Origin: Celeribacter baekdonensis
GTDB lineage: Bacteria > Pseudomonadota > Alphaproteobacteria > Rhodobacterales > Rhodobacteraceae
Reading direction: 5' to 3'
Assembly: GCF_900102315.1 (NCBI RefSeq)
Contig: NZ_FNBL01000016.1
Coordinates: 40,290-104,289, forward strand
Length of the DNA stretch: 64,000 nucleotides
The notes under the pieces were generated by a model, which saw only the letters and a list, made by a program, of their open reading frames with translations, was not told where the DNA came from and did not search any database. Shown here piece by piece: positions 1-7,737 of this stretch. The position numbers were made by a program, and so were the translations under genes. Position 1 is the first letter of the stretch. Each line of letters opens with the position of its first letter.

Positions 1-215
1 TGCGGGCAGAGCTCGTCAAGCATGCCAAGCCGACCATTGGTGTCACGAAAAGCGACATAGCTTTCACCCAGCACCTCGACCCGAAGCGGCTTTCCATCGG
101 GCTCTGCCACCTCTTCGATCAGACAGACAGGTGTCCAGTGCTGACGCATGAGTTGCGCCATCGGTGCATCTCCCGTCACGCGGGTCAGCAGTTCATTCTC
201 TTCGGGTGTTAGCAT
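1..215 (-). CDS. Rieske aromatic-ring oxygenase, N-terminal fragment (cut by window edge)
   Basis: The first 71 residues begin MLTPEENELLTRVTGDAPMA and continue with an arm that runs into VAFRDTNGRLGMLDELCP just before the window edge. This is the typical N-terminus of phthalate 4,5-dioxygenase-type Rieske oxygenases, in which the [2Fe-2S] Cys/His ligands follow soon after; those ligands lie outside the window. The start is an ATG with a GGAGG ribosome site immediately upstream (about 220-226). A CTTAG/CTAAG palindrome lies 50 nt upstream of the start. Family members hydroxylate aromatic or related ring substrates using electrons from a reductase partner. The substrate here is unknown. The family call is good from the N-terminus alone, but the activity is inferred. 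Confidence 0.75.
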   Translation of the reverse strand, partial: MLTPEENELLTRVTGDAPMAQLMRQHWTPVCLIEEVAEPDGKPLRVEVLGESYVAFRDTNGRLGMLDELCP

Positions 216-264
216 ATGACCTCCTCCATACGACGATGAATCAATTTTCAGAACTCGCATCAAT

Positions 265-278
265 CTTAGTTATCTAAG
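265..278. promoter_or_regulatory. Operator-like palindrome upstream of the Rieske oxygenase gene
   Basis: CTTAGTTATCTAAG has perfect 5-bp arms (CTTAG/CTAAG) around TTAT. Closely related elements occur at 3323, 4541 and 9265, each 35 to 110 nt upstream of a minus-strand transcription unit in this catabolic cluster. Size and symmetry fit a MarR-family operator, and a MarR gene lies at 4985-5509. The link between regulator and site is inferred. Confidence 0.6.
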
Positions 279-353
279 TTTATTCTGTCAACAACCTGCG
301 CAGTATAAAACATGTGCGCGGCGACAGCATTTTCGACGCCAGCGGTATCAGGT

Positions 354-920
354 TTACCGCGAAAGCCAACCCCCCAGACGCCGGTTCAGGAACGGCAGGA
401 CGTAACCTGTGTTTAGCCCAGTCAACACCAGAGCAACCAGAAACAACGCCCCCGGCACCGGCAGCTGCGCCGTGATCGGTTGCAGCAAATAGAACAAAGC
501 CACCAGCAAGGGATAAACGCCAATCATACTGAGCGCCCAACGCTTCCAGACCGGTGCCGGACGCGGCGGTTTGTCTTTGTCTGCGCTCAGATACGCGATC
601 TCTATATCGAGCGGCGGAGTCTCCGGCATCGACGCCATCCGGCTCCTGATGGCCTGCGCCAGACGTTCAGGCAACTCCGGCATCTCGGCAACAAGACGGC
701 ATCCACGGGCACTGATGGAAAAACCATGCCGCTCGGCGCCCCGTTGCTCGGCAAATTGCAGAAAGGACACCAAGGGGTGGCGGGAAACATCCGCAGCGAC
801 AACATCACGGCAAATTTGTGCGACAGGAGCCGCGCGATCCGGCGCGACACCGAAAGACAGGGTGAACCCCGAGACACTCCCGGCCTCACGCTTGTTTGCG
901 CTCTTGGTATTTGCGGACAT
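354..920 (-). CDS. Antibiotic-biosynthesis-monooxygenase-like membrane protein
   Basis: This is a 188-aa protein. An N-terminal soluble part (about residues 15-110) carries phrases such as HPLVSFLQFAEQRGAERHGF. It is followed by WKRWALSMIGVYPLLVALFY and a second hydrophobic segment ending in VLPFLNRRLGGWL. This layout, an ABM-like ferredoxin fold followed by two membrane helices, matches a family of small membrane-bound ABM-domain proteins of unknown role. I chose the ATG at 920 because AGGGGGA precedes it. An upstream in-frame ATG (968) lacks a convincing ribosome site. The gene lies between the Rieske gene and the TRAP permease in the same orientation. Its function is unknown. Confidence 0.6.
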   Translation of the reverse strand: MSANTKSANKREAGSVSGFTLSFGVAPDRAAPVAQICRDVVAADVSRHPLVSFLQFAEQRGAERHGFSISARGCRLVAEMPELPERLAQAIRSRMASMPETPPLDIEIAYLSADKDKPPRPAPVWKRWALSMIGVYPLLVALFYLLQPITAQLPVPGALFLVALVLTGLNTGYVLPFLNRRLGGWLSR

Positions 921-1044
921 TTTTCCCCCTGCAGACGGCGTATCATGCACGGAAAGTCTCATAATCATTGCATCATACGACTTTTACACAACGTTTCGTC
1001 ATGGGCATGCGCCATGCCTGCATTCCGAAACGCCTTAAAATGTT

Positions 1045-1069
1045 GTGGCCACCCTGACAGGGTGGCCAC
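1045..1069 (-). terminator. Intrinsic terminator after the TRAP permease gene
   Basis: A perfect 10-bp stem GTGGCCACCC/GGGTGGCCAC (1045-1054 and 1060-1069) surrounds a TGACA loop. On the minus strand it follows the permease stop by about 24 nt and runs into CATTTTAAGG. On the plus strand the hairpin is followed by TTTCTTC. It could act in both directions. Confidence 0.75.
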
Positions 1070-1092
1070 TTTCTTCTGAGAATATGCCGGTC

Positions 1093-3003
1093 TCAGGTCT
1101 CTTCCTTCCCGCCGGCCGCGACCGGAGTGGAAAAGAAGAACTGTCGCCCGAGTACAGCAATGACCAAGGCAATGCTTGCCACAGCCAGAAGCGGGAAAGG
1201 GCTCACGGCGCCAACGGCTCCGATCGTCAGCAGCAAACGTTCCAGAGTGCTCAGGTCCGTTTTGACCATCCCCTCCAAAGAACAGGCGATTGCAAGCGTC
1301 GCAGAGACCGCACCGACGATGGCAAGCGTGTTGATCAAAGGATCGGACATCAACAGGATCGCCGGGTTCCACACGAAGGCGAACGGCAGAAGGAAACCGA
1401 TTACAGCCAGCCGAACAGCGGAGAAGGCAATCTTGAACGGGTCTTCATCGGCAATCGCGGAAGCCGCAATCGCAGCCACGGCAATCGGCGGTGTCAGAGC
1501 CGACAGGATTGCGTAGTAGAGCAGGAACATCTGGCTGGGAAGCACGGGAAACCCGAGCTTGGCCAGAGCAGGCCCAACGAGAACCGCAGCAAGGATGTAG
1601 GCGCTCGGTGTCGGCATACCCAGACCGAGAACGATGGTCACGGCAGCTGCGATCACCAAAGTCAGGATCGGCTGACCGTTGCTGAGTTCCAGGATGACAT
1701 TGGCGGATTTCATACCGAGCCCGGTCATCGAGAGACCGCCGATCACGAGACCGGCCGCCGCACAGGCCCCTGCCACGGGCAGGATCTGCAGCGTCGTCGT
1801 TCCGAGCCCTTCCAGAATTTGCCAGGGCGTCATACGGGTCTCTTTCAGGATCAGCGAGGCCAGAATGGTCGCCACCACACCGACGCCCGCCGTGAACGTC
1901 GGGGAATATCCCAACATCAGCGCGACCACGATGCCGATGATCGGCAAAAGGAAAACCCAGCCGGTTCTGAAAGTGTCCGCAACGGACGGGACCTCATCCT
2001 CGGAAGGACGCAGATCGAGCCGCACGGCCCGCAGGTGCACCTGAGAGAACACCCCACCATAGTAGATCAAAGCGGGCAACAGGGCCGCGAAAACGATCTC
2101 ATTGTAGGAAATCCCGGAATACTCGGCCATGATGAAGGCTGCCGAGCCCATGATCGGAGGCATGGCGCTGCCGCCGGTTGACGCAGCAACTTCCACCGCA
2201 CCGGCAAAACGCGCGCTGTAGCCCAGGCGTTTCATCACCGGGATGGTGATCGAGCCCGTCGCGACGACATCCGAGGTCGGGCTGCCCGACATGGTGCCGT
2301 AGAGACCCGAAGAAATGATAGCGATCTTGGCCGGGCCGCCCCGTGCACGCCCGGTGACCAGAGAAGCGAGGTTGAAAAAGAAATCACCCCCACCGGCCTT
2401 GGACAGAAAGGTTCCGAACATCACGAACAGGAACACATAGCTGGCCACAACCTGGATCGGCACACCGAACAGACCATCGGTCGTGAACACGAGAACGTCG
2501 AGGAGATAGCTGAACTCGCTGACCCGGTGCCCGAAGGGCGGCGGCAGCAGATATCCGAACAGGTTGTAGATCAGGAACAGCAAAACCACGCCGGTCAGAC
2601 CGAGGCCTGTCGTGCGCCGGGTCGCCTCAAGCGTCAGGAACAACAGGGAAGAGCCAAAGAAGAGCTGATCGGGCGTAAACTGGTCGAGCAGGCTGATACG
2701 ATCGGCGACGACCCCGGCATTGACGTAAAAATAGATGCCGCAGGCAAGACTCAATGCGGAGAATATCCAATCGTAAATCGGGACGTCATCCGGGGCTCTG
2801 GCCGTCGCTCCGATGGCCAGAAAGAGAATTGTGAAGATGCCCGAAATGAACAGGATGCCGAGGATCAGCGGGTCGGAAATAACGAAAAGGTTCGCATAGA
2901 TAACCCATAGCGCGAAAGCGGCCGCGAGAACGATGACAACCGTTCGCATGGTGGAAGCAAGCTTCCGGCGACGGCCGGTTTCGGTAAGCGAGGGAATGTT
3001 CAT
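1093..3003 (-). CDS. TRAP transporter fused permease (4TM/12TM, TAXI type)
   Basis: This is a 636-aa polytopic membrane protein. An N-terminal four-helix small-subunit part (about residues 20-170) is fused to a large DctM-like channel subunit. Glycine- and proline-rich hairpins such as SSGLYGTMSGSPTSDVVATG and the later LGLGMPTPSAYILAAVLVGP are characteristic of fused TAXI-type TRAP permeases. It imports small organic acids with the Na+ or H+ gradient and works with the TAXI binding protein encoded at 3498-4487. The ATG at 3003 is preferred because it overlaps the TGA of the 76-aa upstream gene (ATGA). A longer reading from 3075 would run into that gene. An intrinsic terminator follows. Confidence 0.92.
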   Translation of the reverse strand: MNIPSLTETGRRRKLASTMRTVVIVLAAAFALWVIYANLFVISDPLILGILFISGIFTILFLAIGATARAPDDVPIYDWIFSALSLACGIYFYVNAGVVADRISLLDQFTPDQLFFGSSLLFLTLEATRRTTGLGLTGVVLLFLIYNLFGYLLPPPFGHRVSEFSYLLDVLVFTTDGLFGVPIQVVASYVFLFVMFGTFLSKAGGGDFFFNLASLVTGRARGGPAKIAIISSGLYGTMSGSPTSDVVATGSITIPVMKRLGYSARFAGAVEVAASTGGSAMPPIMGSAAFIMAEYSGISYNEIVFAALLPALIYYGGVFSQVHLRAVRLDLRPSEDEVPSVADTFRTGWVFLLPIIGIVVALMLGYSPTFTAGVGVVATILASLILKETRMTPWQILEGLGTTTLQILPVAGACAAAGLVIGGLSMTGLGMKSANVILELSNGQPILTLVIAAAVTIVLGLGMPTPSAYILAAVLVGPALAKLGFPVLPSQMFLLYYAILSALTPPIAVAAIAASAIADEDPFKIAFSAVRLAVIGFLLPFAFVWNPAILLMSDPLINTLAIVGAVSATLAIACSLEGMVKTDLSTLERLLLTIGAVGAVSPFPLLAVASIALVIAVLGRQFFFSTPVAAGGKEET

Positions 3004-3230
3004 AGTGCCACCGCCCCGCGTGTCATATGTGTATCGTGCATCTGTCGATCCGCGCCAAAGCCCATCACCGGGCATCGGGCGTCGAGCAGGGGTTGTGCGG
3101 CAGTGTTGTGAAAGAATCCGTCCTTTGCCAAGCCTCCCTGCCCCGACACTACGCGCTCGGACATGACCCTCTGGCCCGAGCAGCCAAATATATTCATGTC
3201 AGATTTGAAGGCCGTCCTAGATACTTCCAT
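3000..3230 (-). CDS. Small protein translationally coupled to the TRAP permease, unknown function
   Basis: This 76-aa ORF starts MEVSRTAFKSDMNIFGCSG and ends in DRQMHDTHMTRGAVAL. It is preceded by a strong GGAGG site (3236-3240), and its TGA overlaps the permease ATG by four bases. It has no obvious membrane helix or signal peptide, so it is not a separate DctQ subunit. The operator-like palindrome at 3323 lies about 95 nt upstream, so this ORF probably heads its own transcript with the permease. It may be a real small protein or a translated leader that couples permease synthesis. I do not recognise the family. Confidence 0.55.
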   Translation of the reverse strand: MEVSRTAFKSDMNIFGCSGQRVMSERVVSGQGGLAKDGFFHNTAAQPLLDARCPVMGFGADRQMHDTHMTRGAVAL

Positions 3231-3322
3231 CTTTTCCTCCCTTTTCTTCATGATGATGCCCACAAAGCGGGATATGTGCATCTCCCGCATGGCACTTTTC
3301 GCAGCGTGAACACTACAATTAT

Positions 3323-3335
3323 CTTAGATATCTAT
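3323..3335. promoter_or_regulatory. Operator-like element upstream of the permease transcript
   Basis: CTTAGATATCTAT lies between the TAXI binding-protein stop and the small coupled ORF. It nearly matches the palindromes at 265, 4541 and 9265. Its position suggests the permease has an independent promoter under the same control as the binding protein. Confidence 0.55.
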
Positions 3336-3497
3336 ATTTAATGGCGCAATCATGCGTATTTACGTATAACGCCAAAACCATAACCCGATGGCCGACATGC
3401 GTTTCGCGTCGCCCTAGCAAGTCACAGATATCCTCGAACCTCATCGGAAAAGTCGGCGCACATGGCCCCGCGCGCCGACCTGGTTTATACGTTGATC

Positions 3498-4487
3498 TTA
3501 TTCGATCAGCCCAAGTTCCTTGTAGGCGCGCTCCGCGCCCGGATGGAACGGAAGTGTCTCTTGCGAAACCAGCAGTTCCGGTGTCAGCATCTGCATCGCG
3601 CTGTGCACGGAGCGGATCTGGTCCATGTTATCGACAATGCTATGAGCAATCGCATAGCCCGTCTCTTCCTCCAAAGCGTCAGATGTGACCAGCAGGGCCC
3701 CGAGTGCGACGGTCTGTACCTCATCCGCCTGATGCGTATAGCTCCCGGCAGGGATCGTGTAGGGTCCCGTGCCGAATTTTTCATTTGTTTTTTCAATAAC
3801 ATCCTGAGGAACAGTCAACAGAACGACGTCGTTGTTCTTGTCGACACTGAGGAAAGACGAATGGCCAACGAAAATCCCGTTGATCACCATATCCGTGCGA
3901 CCATCGGCTAGCAGGTCAACCTGTTGCGCGGACCCACCGCGCACGACTGTGCCGCCGTTTTCCTTGATCGTCTCTTCGTCAAAGCCAGCAGCGTCCAGCA
4001 TGAAAGCGGTCATGTTGGCCGTCACATTGCCCGAGTTGTTCATGGCGACACGAATGCCCACATCGGCTTTCGCAAGATCGTCAAGGCTGTCGATATCGTA
4101 TTCATCGGCGATGGATTTCTTCAGAAAGAAATGCATCGGCGCCCAGTTATACATGTAACCGATGGCCTGAAGATTGGTGATCGGTTCGCGGAACGGCTCT
4201 TCACCGGACAGCGCCAGCTTGATCTCAGCATCGTGCGCAAGACCAAGATCCGTTCTGTCGGCAGCAAGCAGACCGATATTGGCAAAACCGCCGCCGGTCG
4301 CCTGATAGGTCACGACACCATCAGGATCGCTAGCTTTGACGGCCCGGTCCACACCGGCCCCAAGCAAGGACCAAAGCCCGGACGGGTTACCCCCCGAAAG
4401 CGTCACGTTGACGCTGTCCGCAACCGCAGAGTTCCCGATCGCACAAATGCCGATCGCAGCGAAAAAAGTGGTCAATTTGTGTTTCAT
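3498..4487 (-). CDS. TAXI-family TRAP transporter substrate-binding protein
   Basis: This 329-aa periplasmic protein has a signal peptide ending at AVA (about residue 23). The mature part begins with a TLSGGNPSGLWSLLGAG motif, followed by YQATGGGFANIGLLAADRTD and a GSAQQVDLLADGRTD segment, typical of TAXI (TRAP-associated extracytoplasmic immunogenic) receptors. It captures a small carboxylate or similar ligand and delivers it to the fused permease at 1093-3003. I selected the ATG at 4487 because AAAGGGAGG lies just upstream. An in-frame ATG at 4526 would precede the signal peptide with extra residues. The ligand cannot be read from the sequence. Its promoter carries the shared palindrome at 4541. 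Confidence 0.92.
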   Translation of the reverse strand: MKHKLTTFFAAIGICAIGNSAVADSVNVTLSGGNPSGLWSLLGAGVDRAVKASDPDGVVTYQATGGGFANIGLLAADRTDLGLAHDAEIKLALSGEEPFREPITNLQAIGYMYNWAPMHFFLKKSIADEYDIDSLDDLAKADVGIRVAMNNSGNVTANMTAFMLDAAGFDEETIKENGGTVVRGGSAQQVDLLADGRTDMVINGIFVGHSSFLSVDKNNDVVLLTVPQDVIEKTNEKFGTGPYTIPAGSYTHQADEVQTVALGALLVTSDALEEETGYAIAHSIVDNMDQIRSVHSAMQMLTPELLVSQETLPFHPGAERAYKELGLIE

Positions 4488-4540
4488 TTTTCCTCCCTTT
4501 AAATTTTTAGCAGTCGCGATATCCAAGCCTCCTCCATAGT

Positions 4541-4553
4541 CTTAGATATCTAT
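4541..4553. promoter_or_regulatory. Operator-like element upstream of the TAXI binding-protein gene
   Basis: CTTAGATATCTAT lies about 54 nt before the start codon at 4487 and is identical over 13 bases to the element at 3323. An AT-rich stretch with CTTATAGATA follows to the right. It probably belongs to the same operator family as the sites at 265 and 9265. Confidence 0.6.
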
Positions 4554-4559
4554 CTTCTT

Positions 4560-4984
4560 ACTTATAGATACACCCACATGGTCCGTCAATAGTTACACAA
4601 GCAAATAGGGAACTAGCTTCAGATCGTCAGAAAAATGCCTTTTTTCGCGCCCGAAAAGCATGAACCTATCATTTGAATCTATGTTAACTTAATGAAGTCA
4701 AAATGCTGAAAGATCATAAAGTTCCGGGCACCCAGGCAAACAGAAAGGGAAGCAATCCCAGAAGGTACAGCCCCCCCCCCCCGGTGCATGTATCCCGCCT
4801 AAGGTAACAAAAAAAATCGTGATTGCCGCAACACGCACTCGGCCTCGGGCCTTGTCGAAAATATCGCAAGATATCTGCGTCATAAATTCTGGAAAATCGG
4901 TAGCTTTCACGCAACACGGCAATGTTGCTTGTTTGAAATCAAACCGTGTCGCAGATTGATCTTTGAAAGTTTGTCAGGTCCTGG
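4560..4984. other. 425-bp intergenic stretch with a 12-C homopolymer
   Basis: There is no convincing gene here. Short minus-strand ORFs at 4698-4922 lack a ribosome site and conserved-looking sequence. A run of twelve C residues occupies 4771-4782. It is either a slippage-prone tract or a place where the assembly may be unreliable. The left edge is the promoter region of the TAXI gene. Confidence 0.5.
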
Positions 4985-5509
4985 TCAGACGCCCATTCCC
5001 TTGGTCGGAGGGACCCGAATCCCCCGACGCACAGCGTCTTTCTCATCCTGTTCGAGGTTCCTGATCATTTTCGCGAGACTGCGCTTCAGGTTAATTTGTT
5101 CATCCTTGGTCAGCCCTTCTACCGCAACCTCGTTTGCCTCGATTGCAAGCGGTTCAAGCAGCCCCCGCAACTGCCAGCCCCGTTCCGTCAAAAACGCATG
5201 CTGTCGACGCCGGTTTCCCTCGATGTTGCGCCGAACGATATACCCCAACTCTTCCATTTTCGTCAGGGCACTATGCGCTGTCGGCTCCGTCAGATGTGCG
5301 CGATCGCTCAACTCACGCTGCGACAGACCGTCCTCCTGCCAGAGGATACGAAAGAAAATCCACTGCCCGAATGTTACATTCTGCGTCGCAAGTCGCATTT
5401 GCAGAGAACGGTTAAAGCCGCGGGCCGCCAGTCGCACCAATCGGGCGAGACGCTCATCCGCCTCCGGCAGGTCGTTCAGGTCTTCGGTGCATGTGGATTG
5501 ATCTGTCAT
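4985..5509 (-). CDS. MarR-family transcriptional regulator
   Basis: This 174-aa protein has a central winged helix-turn-helix (about residues 45-125). It includes QRELSDRAHLTEPTAHSALT as recognition helix region and a wing ending NIEGNRRRQHAFLTERG, which is the MarR signature. N- and C-terminal helices would form the dimer interface. MarR proteins usually repress catabolic genes and release DNA on binding an aromatic or carboxylate ligand. It sits between the TAXI transporter and the thiamine-diphosphate enzyme genes, and the recurring CTTAGATATCTA-type palindromes nearby are its best candidate targets. Its own upstream region has no clear copy of the element. The regulator-operator assignment is inferred. 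Confidence 0.9.
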   Translation of the reverse strand: MTDQSTCTEDLNDLPEADERLARLVRLAARGFNRSLQMRLATQNVTFGQWIFFRILWQEDGLSQRELSDRAHLTEPTAHSALTKMEELGYIVRRNIEGNRRRQHAFLTERGWQLRGLLEPLAIEANEVAVEGLTKDEQINLKRSLAKMIRNLEQDEKDAVRRGIRVPPTKGMGV

Positions 5510-5768
5510 ACGCTATACAAAGCAAAATTATCAGGCTTTGCCAAGTGTATCAAATGCCACAGCAGATCGGCACAGCTTCAGAACCCGTATCCCTGGGGAA
5601 ACAGGTACAATCGCTTCTGCGCCATACGGATCAAGGCGTTAATCCGGGACTGATCTCACCCTGATTTTCGCCTCGATATTTCCGATGGTTTATTTGGCGG
5701 AGGCTGGCCCGGATACGAACCAGACCTCCCTTGCGACCGTCCGACCGCAAGCCAGTCTTGAGAACCGC

Positions 5769-7616
5769 TCACTCGCTCCGGGTCAGACCAGCGACCATAT
5801 TCGGGTTGTAGCCCGGCTGCACATGGGCGTCGATCACGACGCTTTTGCCCGCCTTGACCATCTCGATGCCCTTGCGCACCGCCTCCACAAGCTCGCCCGC
5901 GGTCGACACCGGCCCGATCCCCTCACAGCCCTGCGCCCGCGCAACGGCCGCGATGTCGATATCGGGATCGCCGATCCGCTGGCCGATCCATTTGTTCTCG
6001 ACCGGACGGTTGCGCTCCACGGCGACACGTTCCTGATGCACCTCGTCATTGTAGAACGACTGGTTGTTGGACACCACCGCCAGGAAGGGCGTGCCGTAAT
6101 GCGCCGCCGTCCAGAAGGCCGAGGCCGCCATCATGAAATCGCCATCGCCCAGCACCGCAACCGGCAGGCGGTCGCTGTCCTTGAGCGCCAGCGCCGCACC
6201 GATCAGCATCCCCGGCCCCGAACCGATACCGCCGCCGCCGTCATAGCCCAGAAAATCGAGCGGATGACGGAAATGCCAGCTTTCTCCGGCCCAGCCGAGC
6301 GGCAGGCGCACCATGCTGGCACAGATGCCGTCGAGCCCCTGACCGAGCGCGCCCGCCAGCGTCATGATGTCGAGCGGCGTTTCCTCCGCAGGTGCATCGA
6401 ACGCAGGTTTGACCGGCAGGTCCGTCGGCGCGTCCCCGGCCCCGACACCCAGCGCATCGGCGAGGGCATGGGTGGCAACATCCGGCGTACAGGCGAGATG
6501 CAGGTCCAGTGCCGGAAGCGCCTGATGCTCCATGCCCCAGCCATTGTGCAGCTGGTGATCGAGCGATGCCTGAATCACCCTGGCCTCCAGCTTGCCAGCC
6601 AGTTTCAGCGTTCCGGCGAGATCGAGCCAATCGAGGCTCAGAATAACATCCGCCTGACGCAGAACCTCGCCCGAAACATCGTCGATGAAAAAGGACGGCT
6701 TGCCGCGATGCTGCGGATGATCGGTCGGGAAGGACGCACCGATGCGAATATCGGTCAGAACCTCAGCCCCCAACGCCTCGACCAGTGCCACGCGCCGCGC
6801 CCAGTCCGCAGGGTCGCGCGAGACGCGCCCAGCCAGAACAACCGGCCTTTTCGCCTGTTTCAAAAGCGTGGCCGCCTGCGCCACTCCTTCGGCGGAAGGC
6901 GCCGCCGGGAGTGGCGGACTAAAGCGGGAAAAATCAGGCAAGGCGGGGGCCTCGGCATGTTTCTTTTCCTGAATTGACACATCGAAACTGACATAGGTCG
7001 GTCCGGTCGGCTCCGTCCGTGCGATCACATCGGCGCGCAGCATAGATTCGAGCGCCGCCTCCATCGAGCCGGGCTGATCGTCCCATTTCACATAATTGCG
7101 GATCAGCGCGCCCTGATCGCGGCAGGTGTGCAACCAATCGATCCATGGCCGGCGCAGCGCTGCATCCACCGGCCCCGTCGCGCCATAGACCAGCATCGGA
7201 ACGCGGTCGCACCAGGCGTTGAAAATCGACATGCTCCCGTGCATCAGGCCCACGTTGCTGTGCAGGATCACGGCCAGCGGCTCTCCCGTCACCTTGGCAT
7301 AGCCATGCGCGATCGCCACCGCATGTTCTTCGTGCAGGCACAACAACATCTGCGGATCGCGATTGCCGAGCTTGTTCACCAGACTGTCGTGCAGCCCGCG
7401 AAAGCTCGATCCGGGGTTCAGTGCAACATATTTGACACCAAGTCCGCGCAGCATCTCGGCAAAGATATCACTGCCCCAGACCCCGGTGTCCTCAGAGGTC
7501 ACAGGCATTTCGACATCTGTCGTGTTCCGGTCTTTCATTGTGCGTTCCGTTTCTTTCATTTCGTTTGCAAAGCTGGCGCGCAGTGCGGTTTTTGCGCCAT
7601 TGCTCTTTCGATCCAT
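5769..7616 (-). CDS. Thiamine-diphosphate-dependent enzyme (acetolactate synthase / benzoylformate decarboxylase family)
   Basis: This protein of about 615 aa has the three-domain layout of 2-oxoacid decarboxylases and synthases. An N-terminal pyrimidine-binding domain has the catalytic glutamate in CLHEEHAVAIAHGYAKVTGE. A central domain follows. The C-terminal diphosphate domain begins at GDGDFMM and reaches NNQ about 28 residues later, the GDG...NN motif. It most likely decarboxylates a 2-oxo acid to an aldehyde (or carboligates), which would feed the aldehyde dehydrogenase encoded just upstream at 7738-9231. The start is uncertain: in-frame ATGs lie at 7616, 7559 and 7538, none with a strong ribosome site. 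The N-terminal 26 residues may be untranslated. The substrate is unknown. Confidence 0.88.
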   Translation of the reverse strand: MDRKSNGAKTALRASFANEMKETERTMKDRNTTDVEMPVTSEDTGVWGSDIFAEMLRGLGVKYVALNPGSSFRGLHDSLVNKLGNRDPQMLLCLHEEHAVAIAHGYAKVTGEPLAVILHSNVGLMHGSMSIFNAWCDRVPMLVYGATGPVDAALRRPWIDWLHTCRDQGALIRNYVKWDDQPGSMEAALESMLRADVIARTEPTGPTYVSFDVSIQEKKHAEAPALPDFSRFSPPLPAAPSAEGVAQAATLLKQAKRPVVLAGRVSRDPADWARRVALVEALGAEVLTDIRIGASFPTDHPQHRGKPSFFIDDVSGEVLRQADVILSLDWLDLAGTLKLAGKLEARVIQASLDHQLHNGWGMEHQALPALDLHLACTPDVATHALADALGVGAGDAPTDLPVKPAFDAPAEETPLDIMTLAGALGQGLDGICASMVRLPLGWAGESWHFRHPLDFLGYDGGGGIGSGPGMLIGAALALKDSDRLPVAVLGDGDFMMAASAFWTAAHYGTPFLAVVSNNQSFYNDEVHQERVAVERNRPVENKWIGQRIGDPDIDIAAVARAQGCEGIGPVSTAGELVEAVRKGIEMVKAGKSVVIDAHVQPGYNPNMVAGLTRSE

Positions 7617-7737
7617 CAGACATGACCCCGCGATGCGGCAGTTTGTCAGGCCCTCTTTCAGGCCTGCGCGGATGGAATGGCCTCAGACCCGGGCCGACAG
7701 GCGCGGGTCTTGTCGCATCTCATTTCACTGCCCTGAT

